Assembly (NCBI RefSeq): GCF_011045025.1 | Contig: NZ_JAAKZX010000089.1 | Span: 1-36,708 of the forward strand | Source: Streptomyces ureilyticus | GTDB lineage: Bacteria; Actinomycetota; Actinomycetes; Streptomycetales; Streptomycetaceae | Direction of reading: 5' to 3' | Length of the DNA: 36,708 nt | Part shown: in pieces, positions 7,680-17,039 of the stretch | Layout: every line of letters starts with the position of its first letter | Position numbering within the stretch: position 1 is the first letter of the stretch | Made by a program: the position numbers and the translations under genes | The notes under the pieces: generated by a model | What the model was told of the DNA's origin: nothing | Databases searched by the model: none | The model's input: the letters and a program-made list of their open reading frames with translations, nothing else

Positions 7680-8681
7680 TCAGCCTCCGGAGCCGTCGCG
7701 GCACTGAGTGATGGCGCTGCACCCCCGGGTGTACGGGTTCGCCTCGGTCGACACGATCAGGTCCGTGTCGAAGCCCCAGTGGGCATTCGGGTCCCGGGCC
7801 GGGTCGTACTCGATTTGGGCCCTGATGTGGTGGGGATTAGGGATGAAACGATCGTAGGTGAACGTAGGCGGGTGAAGAGGGTTGATGCGGCCGTCGGTTG
7901 TGGCCTGCGTCACTCGGTAGGTCCGCACGCCGACGATCGCGTAATTCGGAATGTGGCGGACGTAGGCCCATTCGTCCTGGCCCCGATAGCGGTCGGCCAT
8001 ATCCGGACGTTCTCGTTCAAGCTGATCGACGACTTTCAGCGCGTTCCTTGCCCACGTCGGATCGATCACATAGACGTAGGAGTGTGTGGTGATTTCCCCT
8101 GCCTGGCAGCGTGACATCAGGTAGGGGCCGAACACCGGAATCATGGCGTAGGCCGCCAGCCGGCCCGTCGAGCAACTCGGGTCCCGCGCCACGCCGGTCA
8201 AGGCGACGATTCCTTGGCTCCGCGCGAAATCCTCCGCCCGAGCCAGCGTCCCGCTCGTCGAGATGTAGTTGCTCTCCATGGAGCCTTCTCCGCCGTGGAC
8301 ATGACGGACGAGGTCGTTGTTCTGTCCCCGTGCCGTGAAACCGTCTCTGAAGATCTCGTCCGGCGCGCGGGAGTCCCCGCGGTACAGGTCGCGCGGGAAC
8401 GCACTCTGCGGATCGATGTCCGCATTGTGCAGAGACGGACACTGCTCCCCGCCGGACCCCGAGGAGGAGCCTCCCGGGCAGGGACCGTCGGCGGCGACGG
8501 CGCTCGGCAGTGCGCCGAGCGGGCCGAGCAGCATGGCGAGCACCGCCAGCATGAGCGTGGACACGACGGACGCGACCGTGTGTCTGCGGCGGCGCAGAAG
8601 ACCGGTTCCATGGGCCGGTACGGGCGGCGGCTGTTCGGCGGCTCCCCGTTCGGGGACTGCCATGACGTCTGGGTAGGACAT
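7680..8681 (-). CDS. Secreted pertussis/cholera-toxin-like mono-ADP-ribosyltransferase
   Basis: The product is 333 aa. The ATG at 8681 has GGAG about 10 nt upstream. A basic N-terminal region (LLRRRRHTV) precedes a hydrophobic helix (about residues 38-58) and an AVAAD cleavage site, so export is expected. The catalytic domain carries the R-S-E signature of the cholera/pertussis class: DLYRGDSRAPDEIFRDGFTA (residues 98-117, NAD-binding Arg101; pertussis S1 has the closely similar YRYDSRPPEDVFQNGFTAWG), the STS core (YISTSG, 139-144), and RGQDEWAYVRHIP (233-245), where Glu237 stands eight residues before IP as in cholera toxin and Gln235 fills the position of its Glu110 (a QxE motif). No binding subunit gene is adjacent. 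It lies in the tRNA-Ile island. NAD-dependent modification of a protein or nucleic acid is inferred; the target is unknown. Confidence 0.88.
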   Translation of the reverse strand: MSYPDVMAVPERGAAEQPPPVPAHGTGLLRRRRHTVASVVSTLMLAVLAMLLGPLGALPSAVAADGPCPGGSSSGSGGEQCPSLHNADIDPQSAFPRDLYRGDSRAPDEIFRDGFTARGQNNDLVRHVHGGEGSMESNYISTSGTLARAEDFARSQGIVALTGVARDPSCSTGRLAAYAMIPVFGPYLMSRCQAGEITTHSYVYVIDPTWARNALKVVDQLERERPDMADRYRGQDEWAYVRHIPNYAIVGVRTYRVTQATTDGRINPLHPPTFTYDRFIPNPHHIRAQIEYDPARDPNAHWGFDTDLIVSTEANPYTRGCSAITQCRDGSGG

Positions 8682-8881
8682 CGCTCTGTTCTCCAGGTCC
8701 TTGGCGTGCCGGGATCCGGCTTGACCCGAGCGAGCCTGCCGACGGAACAGTTGATTGGCACGTCCCTTTCATCCGGTCAATCAATTCCGGAGGCACCTCA
8801 GGGTTGTCCGCCGTCACGTTCCGTGGCTGTCGTCACGCCACATCGTGGCCGGAAAGTAATTACGCCGCTTCCGCCAGAAAC

Positions 8882-8911
8882 GGGGCCGCAGACCGTGGTG
8901 CCTGCGGCCCC
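8882..8911 (-). terminator. Hairpin after the GH74 fragment
   Basis: A 10-bp perfect stem (GGGGCCGCAG / CTGCGGCCCC) with a 10-nt loop lies 15 bp beyond the stop codon of the GH74 relic. It is presumably that gene's original terminator. The stretch 8682-8881 must hold the promoter of the ADP-ribosyltransferase gene; no consensus hexamers were recognised. Confidence 0.7.
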
Positions 8912-8926
8912 GCTCGGGCGCCTGGA

Positions 8927-9067
8927 TCAGGACGGGTCGCCGTACTGGAGGCCGCGTCCGTTGGTACCGACGTAGACGCGCCCGTAGGTGTCGGGGTCGC
9001 CGGAGACGACGCCGGCCCCGCCGATGCTGCCCCACTGGTGGGCGTCGTCGCGACGGATTGCGAGCCG
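8927..9067 (-). pseudogene. C-terminal remnant of a GH74 xyloglucanase-type glycosidase
   Basis: The minus frame encodes IRRDDAHQWGSIGGAGVVSG then DPDTYGRVYVGTNGRGLQYG DPS and a TGA. The pattern DDAHQWG...GDP..YGRVYVGTNGRG..YGDP is the conserved end of the GH74 beta-propeller (xyloglucan endo/exo-hydrolases). Only about 45 residues of a protein normally over 700 aa remain, with no start. It was evidently cut when the right end of the island took its present form. Confidence 0.65.
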
Positions 9068-9160
9068 CTGCGGCAATGGAACTAAACCAGAACGCTCACT
9101 GCACCAGACACGTCACTGCCCGCCCCTGCCTCGACGCTCGTCCTAGGGAAGAGGCTGGGT

Positions 9161-9205
9161 GAAATTTGGGTGACGATCAAGCTCGTAAGGGCCGATGTAG
9201 ACCAC
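9161..9205. repeat. Island-end repeat near the right junction
   Basis: This 45-bp sequence is related to 7408-7452 (about 37 of 45 identical). It holds GGGTGAAATTTGGGTGA, which recurs in weaker form at 3228-3244. Its position about 100-150 bp inside the attachment core fits an arm-type integrase binding site; this is inference. Confidence 0.6.
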
Positions 9206-9248
9206 GTCAGACCAACGCACACCAACACCCCCACCGAGCCCCAAACAA

Positions 9249-9285
9249 AGAGCGGACGCTTCCCACCAGGGGAAACGCCCGCTCT
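9249..9285 (-). terminator. Terminator now serving tRNA-Ile
   Basis: A 16-bp stem (AGAGCGGGCGTTTCCC in the minus-strand RNA) pairs fully only on the minus strand, where two pairs are G:U. It is followed by UUUGUUUGG. It lies 17 bp beyond the tRNA 3' end on the island side of the junction and so replaces the displaced native terminator at 3074-3105. Confidence 0.75.
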
Positions 9286-9299
9286 TCTCGATCTTCGAC

Positions 9300-9343
9300 T
9301 GTGGGGCTAACAGGATTTGAACCTGTGGCCTCATCCTTATCAG
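9300..9343 (-). repeat. Island attachment-site repeat (right), within tRNA-Ile
   Basis: This is the 44-bp exact partner of 3111-3154. The identity ends precisely at the first base of the tRNA anticodon loop, the usual crossover place for tyrosine integrases that use tRNA genes. Integration here leaves the tRNA sequence unchanged. Confidence 0.9.
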
Positions 9344-9375
9344 GGATGCGCTCTAACCAACTGAGCTATAGCCCC
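9302..9375 (-). tRNA. tRNA-Ile (anticodon GAU)
   Basis: The 74-nt cloverleaf has acceptor GGGGCTA/TAGCCCC with discriminator A, D-arm GCTC AGTTGGTTA GAGC, anticodon stem CATCC/GGATG with loop CTGATAA (anticodon GAT), and T-arm ACAGG TTCAAAT CCTGT. The CCA end is not encoded. It is complete although its 3' half is an attachment site. The -10/-35 promoter lies at 9416-9444. Confidence 0.97.
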
Positions 9376-9415
9376 GCCGCGCTCTGCGGTGTACGTCCCG
9401 CGCGCTGACCTCTGA

Positions 9416-9444
9416 AGATTAGCGCACCTCCGGGTCAGTCCCAA
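9416..9444 (-). promoter_or_regulatory. Promoter of tRNA-Ile
   Basis: The minus strand has TTGGGA (9439-9444), a 17-bp spacer and TAATCT (9416-9421), about 40 bp before the mature tRNA 5' end. This is a reasonable HrdB-type promoter, called by eye. Confidence 0.5.
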
Positions 9445-9478
9445 AATCGATATCCGAGGTGGCCCCTTGCCTGCCCGG

Positions 9479-9521
9479 ACGGTGTTGGAGCGCATCCCTG
9501 ACGAGGATGCGCTCACACCGT
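9479..9521 (-). terminator. Terminator after the DUF3566 gene
   Basis: Stem ACGGTGT...GAGCGCATCC pairs with GGATGCGCTC...ACACCGT around the 7-nt loop CTGACGA, with a small bulge, about 20 bp past the DUF3566 stop. The inner arm repeats 14 nt of the tRNA-Ile D-arm/anticodon-arm sequence (see findings). Confidence 0.75.
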
Positions 9522-9541
9522 CAAGAGGCCCTGAAGACGGG

Positions 9542-10261
9542 TTACTCGTCTTCCGCGAGCGTCAGCTCAATGCCGCCGACGAAGCCCGCCGAGAGGTTGT
9601 AGATGAACGCGCCGAGGGTGGCGAGCGCGGTGGCGAGGGCTACGTCGATGACCGCGATGATCGACGTGAAGATGAGCACGCGCGGCAGCGACAGGAAGGA
9701 CTGCAGGTCGAAGCCGTTGGACTCGTTCGAGCCCGTGGCCTCGGAGATCGTGCCGCCCACCGTGGAAAAGACGCCCATGGCGTCCATGACCATCCACAGC
9801 ACCGCGGCCGCGACAATCGTGCAGATGCCAAGCGCGATGGAGAGCAGGAAGCTGACCTTCATCACCGACCAGGGGTCGGCCTTCGCCACCCGAAGGCGCG
9901 CCTTGCGGGTGCGAGGTGTCGTACTCGCTCCGGTGCGCGGCCGACGGACGGCGTCGGCCGCCGGCGGTGGCGGCGGCGGCGGCTGTGTCGGGTACGCCTG
10001 CGGCGGGTGGTACGGCTGTGCGGGCTGCTGGGGCTGCCGCTCGCCGGGCAACGGCGAACCGGAGGCCGGAGGCGCCGGCGCGCTGCCAGGCGCCGCGCCC
10101 GCCGCGTATTGCGGCGTCTGCGCGCCTCGGGTGTCCGTCACAGTTCCCCCCTGGGATTCCTGGGAGTCATTGGGCGCATGGGAGCCCTTCGCGTCCGTGG
10201 CGGGGCCACGGCCGCCGTCCCTCTCCGTACCGGTCGGTCCGGCGCCCGTGGCTCCGCTCAC
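9542..10261 (-). CDS. DUF3566 transmembrane protein
   Basis: The product is 239 aa. The GTG start at 10261 has GAGGAGT 8 nt upstream and lies 18 bp after gyrA, so it is cotranscribed with it. Residues 1-120 are Pro/Gln/Ala-rich and basic at the end (RTRKARLRVAKAD). The DUF3566 domain follows: DPWSVMKVSFLLSIALGICT, a first helix to about residue 157, a Ser/Gly-rich external loop with SNESNGFDLQSFL, and a second helix region (VLIFTSIIAVIDVALATALATLGAFIYNL), then FVGGIELTLAEDE. DUF3566 proteins sit next to gyrA across actinobacteria; in mycobacteria the equivalent is the cell-division protein CwsA region. Function here is not established. Confidence 0.9.
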   Translation of the reverse strand: MSGATGAGPTGTERDGGRGPATDAKGSHAPNDSQESQGGTVTDTRGAQTPQYAAGAAPGSAPAPPASGSPLPGERQPQQPAQPYHPPQAYPTQPPPPPPPAADAVRRPRTGASTTPRTRKARLRVAKADPWSVMKVSFLLSIALGICTIVAAAVLWMVMDAMGVFSTVGGTISEATGSNESNGFDLQSFLSLPRVLIFTSIIAVIDVALATALATLGAFIYNLSAGFVGGIELTLAEDE

Positions 10262-10279
10262 GATGACTCACTCCTCGCG

Positions 10280-12871
<2,592 letters not shown>

Positions 12872-12913
12872 TGCTGGTGAAGATCCTTTCTGGTGCGGTC
12901 AGCTGAGACCGAC

Positions 12914-14956
12914 TCAGATGTCGAGGAAGCGGACGTCCTTGGCGTTGCGCTGGATGAACTGGCGGCGCGCCTCGACGTCCTCGCCCATCAGGACCGAGAA
13001 CAGGTCGTCGGCCTGGGCGGCGTCGTCGAGCGTGACCTGGCCGAGAACGCGGTGCTCCTGGTCCATGGTCGTGATGCGCAGCTCCTCGGCGTTCATCTCA
13101 CCGAGACCCTTGAAGCGCTGGACCGAGTCGTCGCGGATGCGCTTGCCGTTCTGGCGGCCGAGCTCGATCAGCGCGTCGCGCTCGCGGTCCGAGTACGCGT
13201 ACTCGAAGTCGTCCCGGCCCCACTTGATCTTGTAGAGCGGAGGGCGCGACAGGAAGACGTGGCCCGCCTCGACGAGCGGCCGCATGAAGCGGAACAGGAA
13301 CGTCAGCAGCAGGGTGTTGATGTGCTGACCGTCGACATCGGCGTCCGCCATCAGGATGATCTTGTGATAGCGGAGCCTTGCGATGTCGAAGTCCTCGTGG
13401 ACTCCGGTACCGAAGGCCGAGATCAGCGCCTGGATCTCCTGGTTCTGCAGGATCTTGTCGATCCGCGCCTTCTCGACGTTGAGGATCTTGCCTCGGATCG
13501 GGAGGATCGCCTGGTACTCGGGGTTGCGGCCGGACTTGGCGGAGCCGCCGGCGGAGTCACCCTCGACGATGAAGATCTCGCACTTGGTGGGGTCGTTCGA
13601 CTGGCAGTCGGAGAGCTTGCCCGGCAGGGACGCCGACTCCAGCAGGCCCTTGCGGCGCGTCAGGTCGCGCGCCTTGCGGGCCGCCACGCGCGCGGTGGCC
13701 GCCTGGATGCCCTTGCGGATGATGTCCGCCGCCTCGGTCGGGTTGCGGTCCAGCCAGTCGTTGAGGTGCTCGTAGACGACCTTCTGGACGAAGGTCTTCA
13801 CCTCGGTGTTGCCCAGCTTGGTCTTGGTCTGGCCCTCGAACTGGGGCTCGCTCAGCTTGACCGAGATGATCGCGGTCAGACCCTCGCGGATGTCGTCGCC
13901 CGTGAGGTTGTCGTCCTTCTCACGCAGCAGCTTCTTGTCGCGCGCGTACTTGTTGATCAGGTTCGTCAGCGCGGCGCGGAAGCCCTCTTCGTGCGTACCG
14001 CCTTCATGTGTGTGGATGATGTTGGCGAAGGAGTACACGCCCTCGCTGTAACCGCTGTTCCACTGCATGGCGAGTTCGAGGGAAAGGCTCTTGTCCTTGT
14101 CTTCCGCCTCGAGGTCGATCACGGTGGGATGCACCACGTCTCCCTTGCGGGAGTTGAGGTACTTCACGAAATCGACGATGCCGCCCTCGTAGTGGTACGA
14201 GACGCTTTTGACCTCGTGCTTCTCGTCCTCGCCCGCCTCGTCCGCCCCGGCTGTGGCCTTCGCCGACTCGCGCTCGTCGGTGAGGTTGATCCTCAGCCCC
14301 TTGTTGAGGAACGCCATCTCCTGGAAACGCCGCGAGAGCGTCTCGAAGGAGTACTCGGTGGTCTCGAAGATGTCCGGGTCGGCCCAGAAGGTGACCGTGG
14401 TGCCGTGCTCGTCCGTGGCCTCGTGCTTGGCAAGCGGGGCCGTCGGGACCCCCAACTTGTAGTCCTGCGTCCAGCGATAACCGTCGGTCTTGATCTCGAC
14501 GGAGACCTTGCTCGACAGGGCGTTCACGACGGAGACACCCACGCCGTGCAGACCGCCGGAGACCGCGTAGCCGCCGCCGCCGAACTTCCCGCCCGCGTGC
14601 AGGACCGTCAGCACGACCTCGACGGCCGGCTTGCCCTCGGAGGGGACGATGCCGACCGGGATGCCACGACCGTTGTCGACAACCCGCACGCCGCCGTCGG
14701 CGAGGATCGTGACGTCGATGGTGTCCGCGTGGCCGGCCAGCGCCTCGTCGACTGAGTTGTCGACGACCTCTTGCACCAGGTGGTGCAGTCCGCGCTCACC
14801 GGTCGAGCCGATGTACATGCCGGGTCGCTTGCGGACCGCGTCCAGACCCTCGAGGACGGTGATGGCACTGGCGTCGTACAACGAGGCTGTGACCTCGCCG
14901 TTCGCGCCGGCGTCGGTGGACGGGATGTTCTCGTTGGGGTTGCCGGAATCGGCCAC
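12914..14956 (-). CDS. gyrB: DNA gyrase subunit B
   Basis: The 680-aa product is the ATPase subunit of gyrase. The GTG at 14956 (VADSGNPNEN) has AGAAAGGG upstream and matches other Streptomyces GyrB N-termini; the longer frame to 14980 adds eight unlikely residues. GHKL ATPase motifs: Glu63 and Asn67 in VQEVVDNSVDEA, DNGRGIPV, and GLHGVGVSVVNALS. The TOPRIM domain has EGDSAGGSAKSGRN (about residue 465) and MADADVDGQHI. It ends QRNAKDVRFLDI. It heads the gyrB-gyrA-DUF3566 operon after a 310-bp leader. Confidence 0.98.
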   Translation of the reverse strand: MADSGNPNENIPSTDAGANGEVTASLYDASAITVLEGLDAVRKRPGMYIGSTGERGLHHLVQEVVDNSVDEALAGHADTIDVTILADGGVRVVDNGRGIPVGIVPSEGKPAVEVVLTVLHAGGKFGGGGYAVSGGLHGVGVSVVNALSSKVSVEIKTDGYRWTQDYKLGVPTAPLAKHEATDEHGTTVTFWADPDIFETTEYSFETLSRRFQEMAFLNKGLRINLTDERESAKATAGADEAGEDEKHEVKSVSYHYEGGIVDFVKYLNSRKGDVVHPTVIDLEAEDKDKSLSLELAMQWNSGYSEGVYSFANIIHTHEGGTHEEGFRAALTNLINKYARDKKLLREKDDNLTGDDIREGLTAIISVKLSEPQFEGQTKTKLGNTEVKTFVQKVVYEHLNDWLDRNPTEAADIIRKGIQAATARVAARKARDLTRRKGLLESASLPGKLSDCQSNDPTKCEIFIVEGDSAGGSAKSGRNPEYQAILPIRGKILNVEKARIDKILQNQEIQALISAFGTGVHEDFDIARLRYHKIILMADADVDGQHINTLLLTFLFRFMRPLVEAGHVFLSRPPLYKIKWGRDDFEYAYSDRERDALIELGRQNGKRIRDDSVQRFKGLGEMNAEELRITTMDQEHRVLGQVTLDDAAQADDLFSVLMGEDVEARRQFIQRNAKDVRFLDI

Positions 14957-15266
14957 GAAGCGCCCTTTCTGGCACAGCACAGACCAAGCTCTCAGCGGAT
15001 GGCCGGAGCGGCTGCGGCGTGTTGCGTTGGTAAGCCTTAGTCAGCGTTGCTCGGTGTGTCCCACAAGTGGGGCGGGATTAGCCTCCAGTCTACCGGTAGC
15101 GCCGACAGTGATGGGCGTTTGCCGGTACCTGAGTCCGCATGTGCCGCCCTGAACCGGACTCGGACGACTCCCCATACGTCGACTGGGAGTCCAAGAGGCT
15201 CACAGCGGCACTCAGCGCTTCGGGATGCCAACCCCGCGCAACCAACGGCATACCGCCCGGTCTGTC
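14957..15266 (-). other. gyrB upstream region
   Basis: This 310-bp gap between dciA and gyrB should contain the gyrB promoter. A TAGACT (-10-like, about 15089-15094, minus) is followed by AT-richer sequence, but no convincing -35 is visible. No gene is supported; the frames that cross it are shadows. Confidence 0.35.
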
Positions 15267-15809
15267 TCACTCGTAGGTGTCGCCGGGACCCTTGCTGCCG
15301 GGCGCGCGCAGGGGGCCGAAGCGGCGGACGGGACCCCCGGGACCGTGCACCTTGAGCAGCCGCACCGTGCCATGACCGAGGTCCTCGTTCAGCCGGGCCA
15401 CCAGCTGCGGGGCCAGCAGGCGCAGATTCGTCGCCCACGCCGTGGAATCGCACCGCACGACCAGGGTCCGCTCGTCCTCGTCGTACTTCTCCGGTACGCA
15501 GTGCTTGGCCAGGTCGTCCCCGACGATCTGAGGCCAGCGGCCCATGACCCCGCCCACAGCGGCCGGAGTCTCCCAGCCGCGCTCGGTGATCAGCCGGTTG
15601 ACGGCGGCTCCGAGCGCCATCGGGTCGCGACCGTCCGCGCGCGCACCGGAGCGCAGGCCCCCGCGCCGCGCCTGCTTCTTCTGCTGCGCAGCATCCCCAC
15701 GCGCGCGTGCCTGTTCCCTCGCCGCGCGCAGAGCCACGCGCGCGAGGTCGACGCCGGACGGCTCAGGAACCTGGGGGGCCTTCTCCGGTTCCGGTGTGTT
15801 TTTGCTCAT
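15267..15809 (-). CDS. dciA: DciA-family (DUF721) protein, likely helicase-loading factor
   Basis: The product is 180 aa. The N-terminal ~65 residues are charged and basic (AREQARARGDAAQQKKQARR). The DUF721 domain (about 68-165) has RGWETPAAVGGVMGRWPQIV, VGDDLAKHC, LVVRCDSTAWATNLRLLAPQ and the C-terminal KVHGPG. DciA is known in other bacteria to bind and load the replicative helicase DnaB where DnaC/DnaI is absent; that role is inferred here. The ATG overlaps the recF stop by 4 bp (ATGA), showing translational coupling. Confidence 0.88.
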   Translation of the reverse strand: MSKNTPEPEKAPQVPEPSGVDLARVALRAAREQARARGDAAQQKKQARRGGLRSGARADGRDPMALGAAVNRLITERGWETPAAVGGVMGRWPQIVGDDLAKHCVPEKYDEDERTLVVRCDSTAWATNLRLLAPQLVARLNEDLGHGTVRLLKVHGPGGPVRRFGPLRAPGSKGPGDTYE

Positions 15810-16930
15810 ACGCGCTCCACCGCACCCTCCGCCACTACATACCGCGACCCCGCCAGTACGGTCGGTACATCGTCGTCGACCGCCGCCGTCACCAGGACCT
15901 GCTCACCCGGCGCGACCAGCTCGGCGAGACGTTCACGGCGCCGGGTGTCGAGCTCGGCGAACACGTCGTCGAGGACCAGCACCGGCTCATTGCCCTCGGC
16001 CCGCAGCAGGTCGTACGAGGCCAGGCGCAGCGCCAGCGCGTACGACCAGGACTCGCCGTGTGACGCATATCCCTTCGCGGGCATCTGGCCAAGTTTGAGC
16101 AGCAGCTCGTCCCTGTGCGGACCGACCAGCGTGACGCCCCGCTCGATCTCCTGCTTACGGGCCTCCACAAGGGCCGCCATCAGCTGCTCGTACAGCTCCT
16201 CGCGCGCGTGGCCGACGATTTCGGGCGAGGAGGGCTTGTACTCCAGGGTTACAGGGCCGCCGCCGGGCGCCAGCTGCTCGTACGCCTTGTCGGCCAGCGG
16301 CTGGAGCGCGGCGATCAGATCGAGCCGCTGCGCGAGCAACTCGGCGCCCACGCGCGCGAGGTGCTGGTCCCACACGTCGAGCGTGGACAGGTCCAAGGAG
16401 CGGCCGCCGTGGCGACGGGCCAGCGCGGCCGACTTGAGAAGGGTGTTGCGCTGCTTGAGCACGCGCTCGTAATCGGAGCGCACGCCCGCCATGCGCGGGG
16501 CGCGCGCGGTGATCAGCTCGTCCAGGAAGCGCCGGCGCTCGCCCGGGTCGCCCTTGACGAGTGCGAGATCCTCTGGAGCGAACAGCACGGTCCGGACGAT
16601 GCCGAGTACGTCACGGGGTCTGACCTGCGACGACCTGTTAATACGGGCGCGGTTCGCCTTCCCGGGGTTCAGCTCCAGCTCGACGAGCTGCTGACGCTCG
16701 CCCTGCCGTACCTGCGCCCTGATGATCGCGCGGTCCGCACCTACCCGTACAAGTGGCGCATCGGAGGAGACGCGATGGCTTCCGAGAGTCGCCAGGTAGC
16801 CGACCGCCTCGACGAGGTTGGTCTTGCCTTGCCCGTTGGGGCCCACGAAGGCCGTGACGCCCGGATCGAGCGCGACCTCGACCCGGGCGTACGAGCGGAA
16901 GTCGGCCAGCGACAGATGCGTGACGTGCAT
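15806..16930 (-). CDS. recF: DNA replication and repair protein RecF
   Basis: The 374-aa product is an SMC-like ATPase that helps load RecA at gaps and stalled forks. It starts MHVTHLSLADFRSYARVEVA. Walker A GPNGQGKTN is at residues 30-38. The ABC-type signature region is followed by Walker B VLVLDDVFAELD near residue 325. GPHRDELLLKL is the usual RecF motif. I chose the ATG at 16930; the frame is open to 17065, but that region is the intergenic DnaA-box cluster and encodes nothing RecF-like. It overlaps dciA by 4 bp. Confidence 0.96.
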   Translation of the reverse strand: MHVTHLSLADFRSYARVEVALDPGVTAFVGPNGQGKTNLVEAVGYLATLGSHRVSSDAPLVRVGADRAIIRAQVRQGERQQLVELELNPGKANRARINRSSQVRPRDVLGIVRTVLFAPEDLALVKGDPGERRRFLDELITARAPRMAGVRSDYERVLKQRNTLLKSAALARRHGGRSLDLSTLDVWDQHLARVGAELLAQRLDLIAALQPLADKAYEQLAPGGGPVTLEYKPSSPEIVGHAREELYEQLMAALVEARKQEIERGVTLVGPHRDELLLKLGQMPAKGYASHGESWSYALALRLASYDLLRAEGNEPVLVLDDVFAELDTRRRERLAELVAPGEQVLVTAAVDDDVPTVLAGSRYVVAEGAVERV

Positions 16931-16967
16931 GGTCGTTCGCCGACCTCCCCCAACGTGATGCTTCCGG

Positions 16968-17039
16968 TTGTCCCCGGCCTGTCCCCTGCTTGTGGACAAC
17001 CAGGTCACCCCAGGTGTGGAGAACCCGGGATGTGGACTA
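16968..17039. promoter_or_regulatory. DnaA-box cluster between gnd and recF
   Basis: One consensus DnaA box TGTGGACAA (16991-16999, reverse of TTGTCCACA) lies with TGTGGAGAA (17015-17023), TGTGGACTA (17031-17039, overlapping the gnd stop) and a weaker TTGTCCCCG (16968-16976). Four sites in 72 bp immediately upstream of recF lie outside oriC proper. Confidence 0.6.

Larger units (their letters stand above)
3111..9343. mobile_element. Decayed genomic island integrated in tRNA-Ile(GAU)
   Basis: The segment is bounded by an exact 44-bp direct repeat (3111-3154 and 9300-9343). The right copy is the 3' half of an intact tRNA-Ile gene from the first base of the anticodon loop, plus 2 bp of flank. 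The left copy is only that half, followed by unrelated sequence. This is the product of tyrosine-recombinase integration into a tRNA gene. No integrase, excisionase or conjugation gene is left, so it looks immobile. Cargo: frameshifted membrane gene, RIP toxin, IS5-family element inside a membrane gene, ADP-ribosyltransferase toxin, GH74 fragment. Confidence 0.85.

Noticed and set aside
7458..8114. Plus-strand frame opposite the ADP-ribosyltransferase gene
   Set aside because: It crosses the 24-bp hairpin and mirrors the toxin gene; no domain or membrane feature supports it.
8017..8817. Alternative minus-strand frame starting MTADNPEVPPELIDRMKG over the ADP-ribosyltransferase gene
   Set aside because: Its first ~18 residues look protein-like, but the rest is the Arg/Pro-rich shadow of the toxin gene, and it has no ribosome-binding site as good as the one at 8681. 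It could be a tiny relic only.
12893..14755. Long open frame of 620 codons on the plus strand opposite gyrB
   Set aside because: It is the third-position GC shadow of gyrB; the gyrB strand has full motif support. Similar long antisense frames over dnaN/gnd (16968-18668), recF (16115-17149), yidC (23372-25135) and the pseudokinase gene (32856-34325) were dropped for the same reason.
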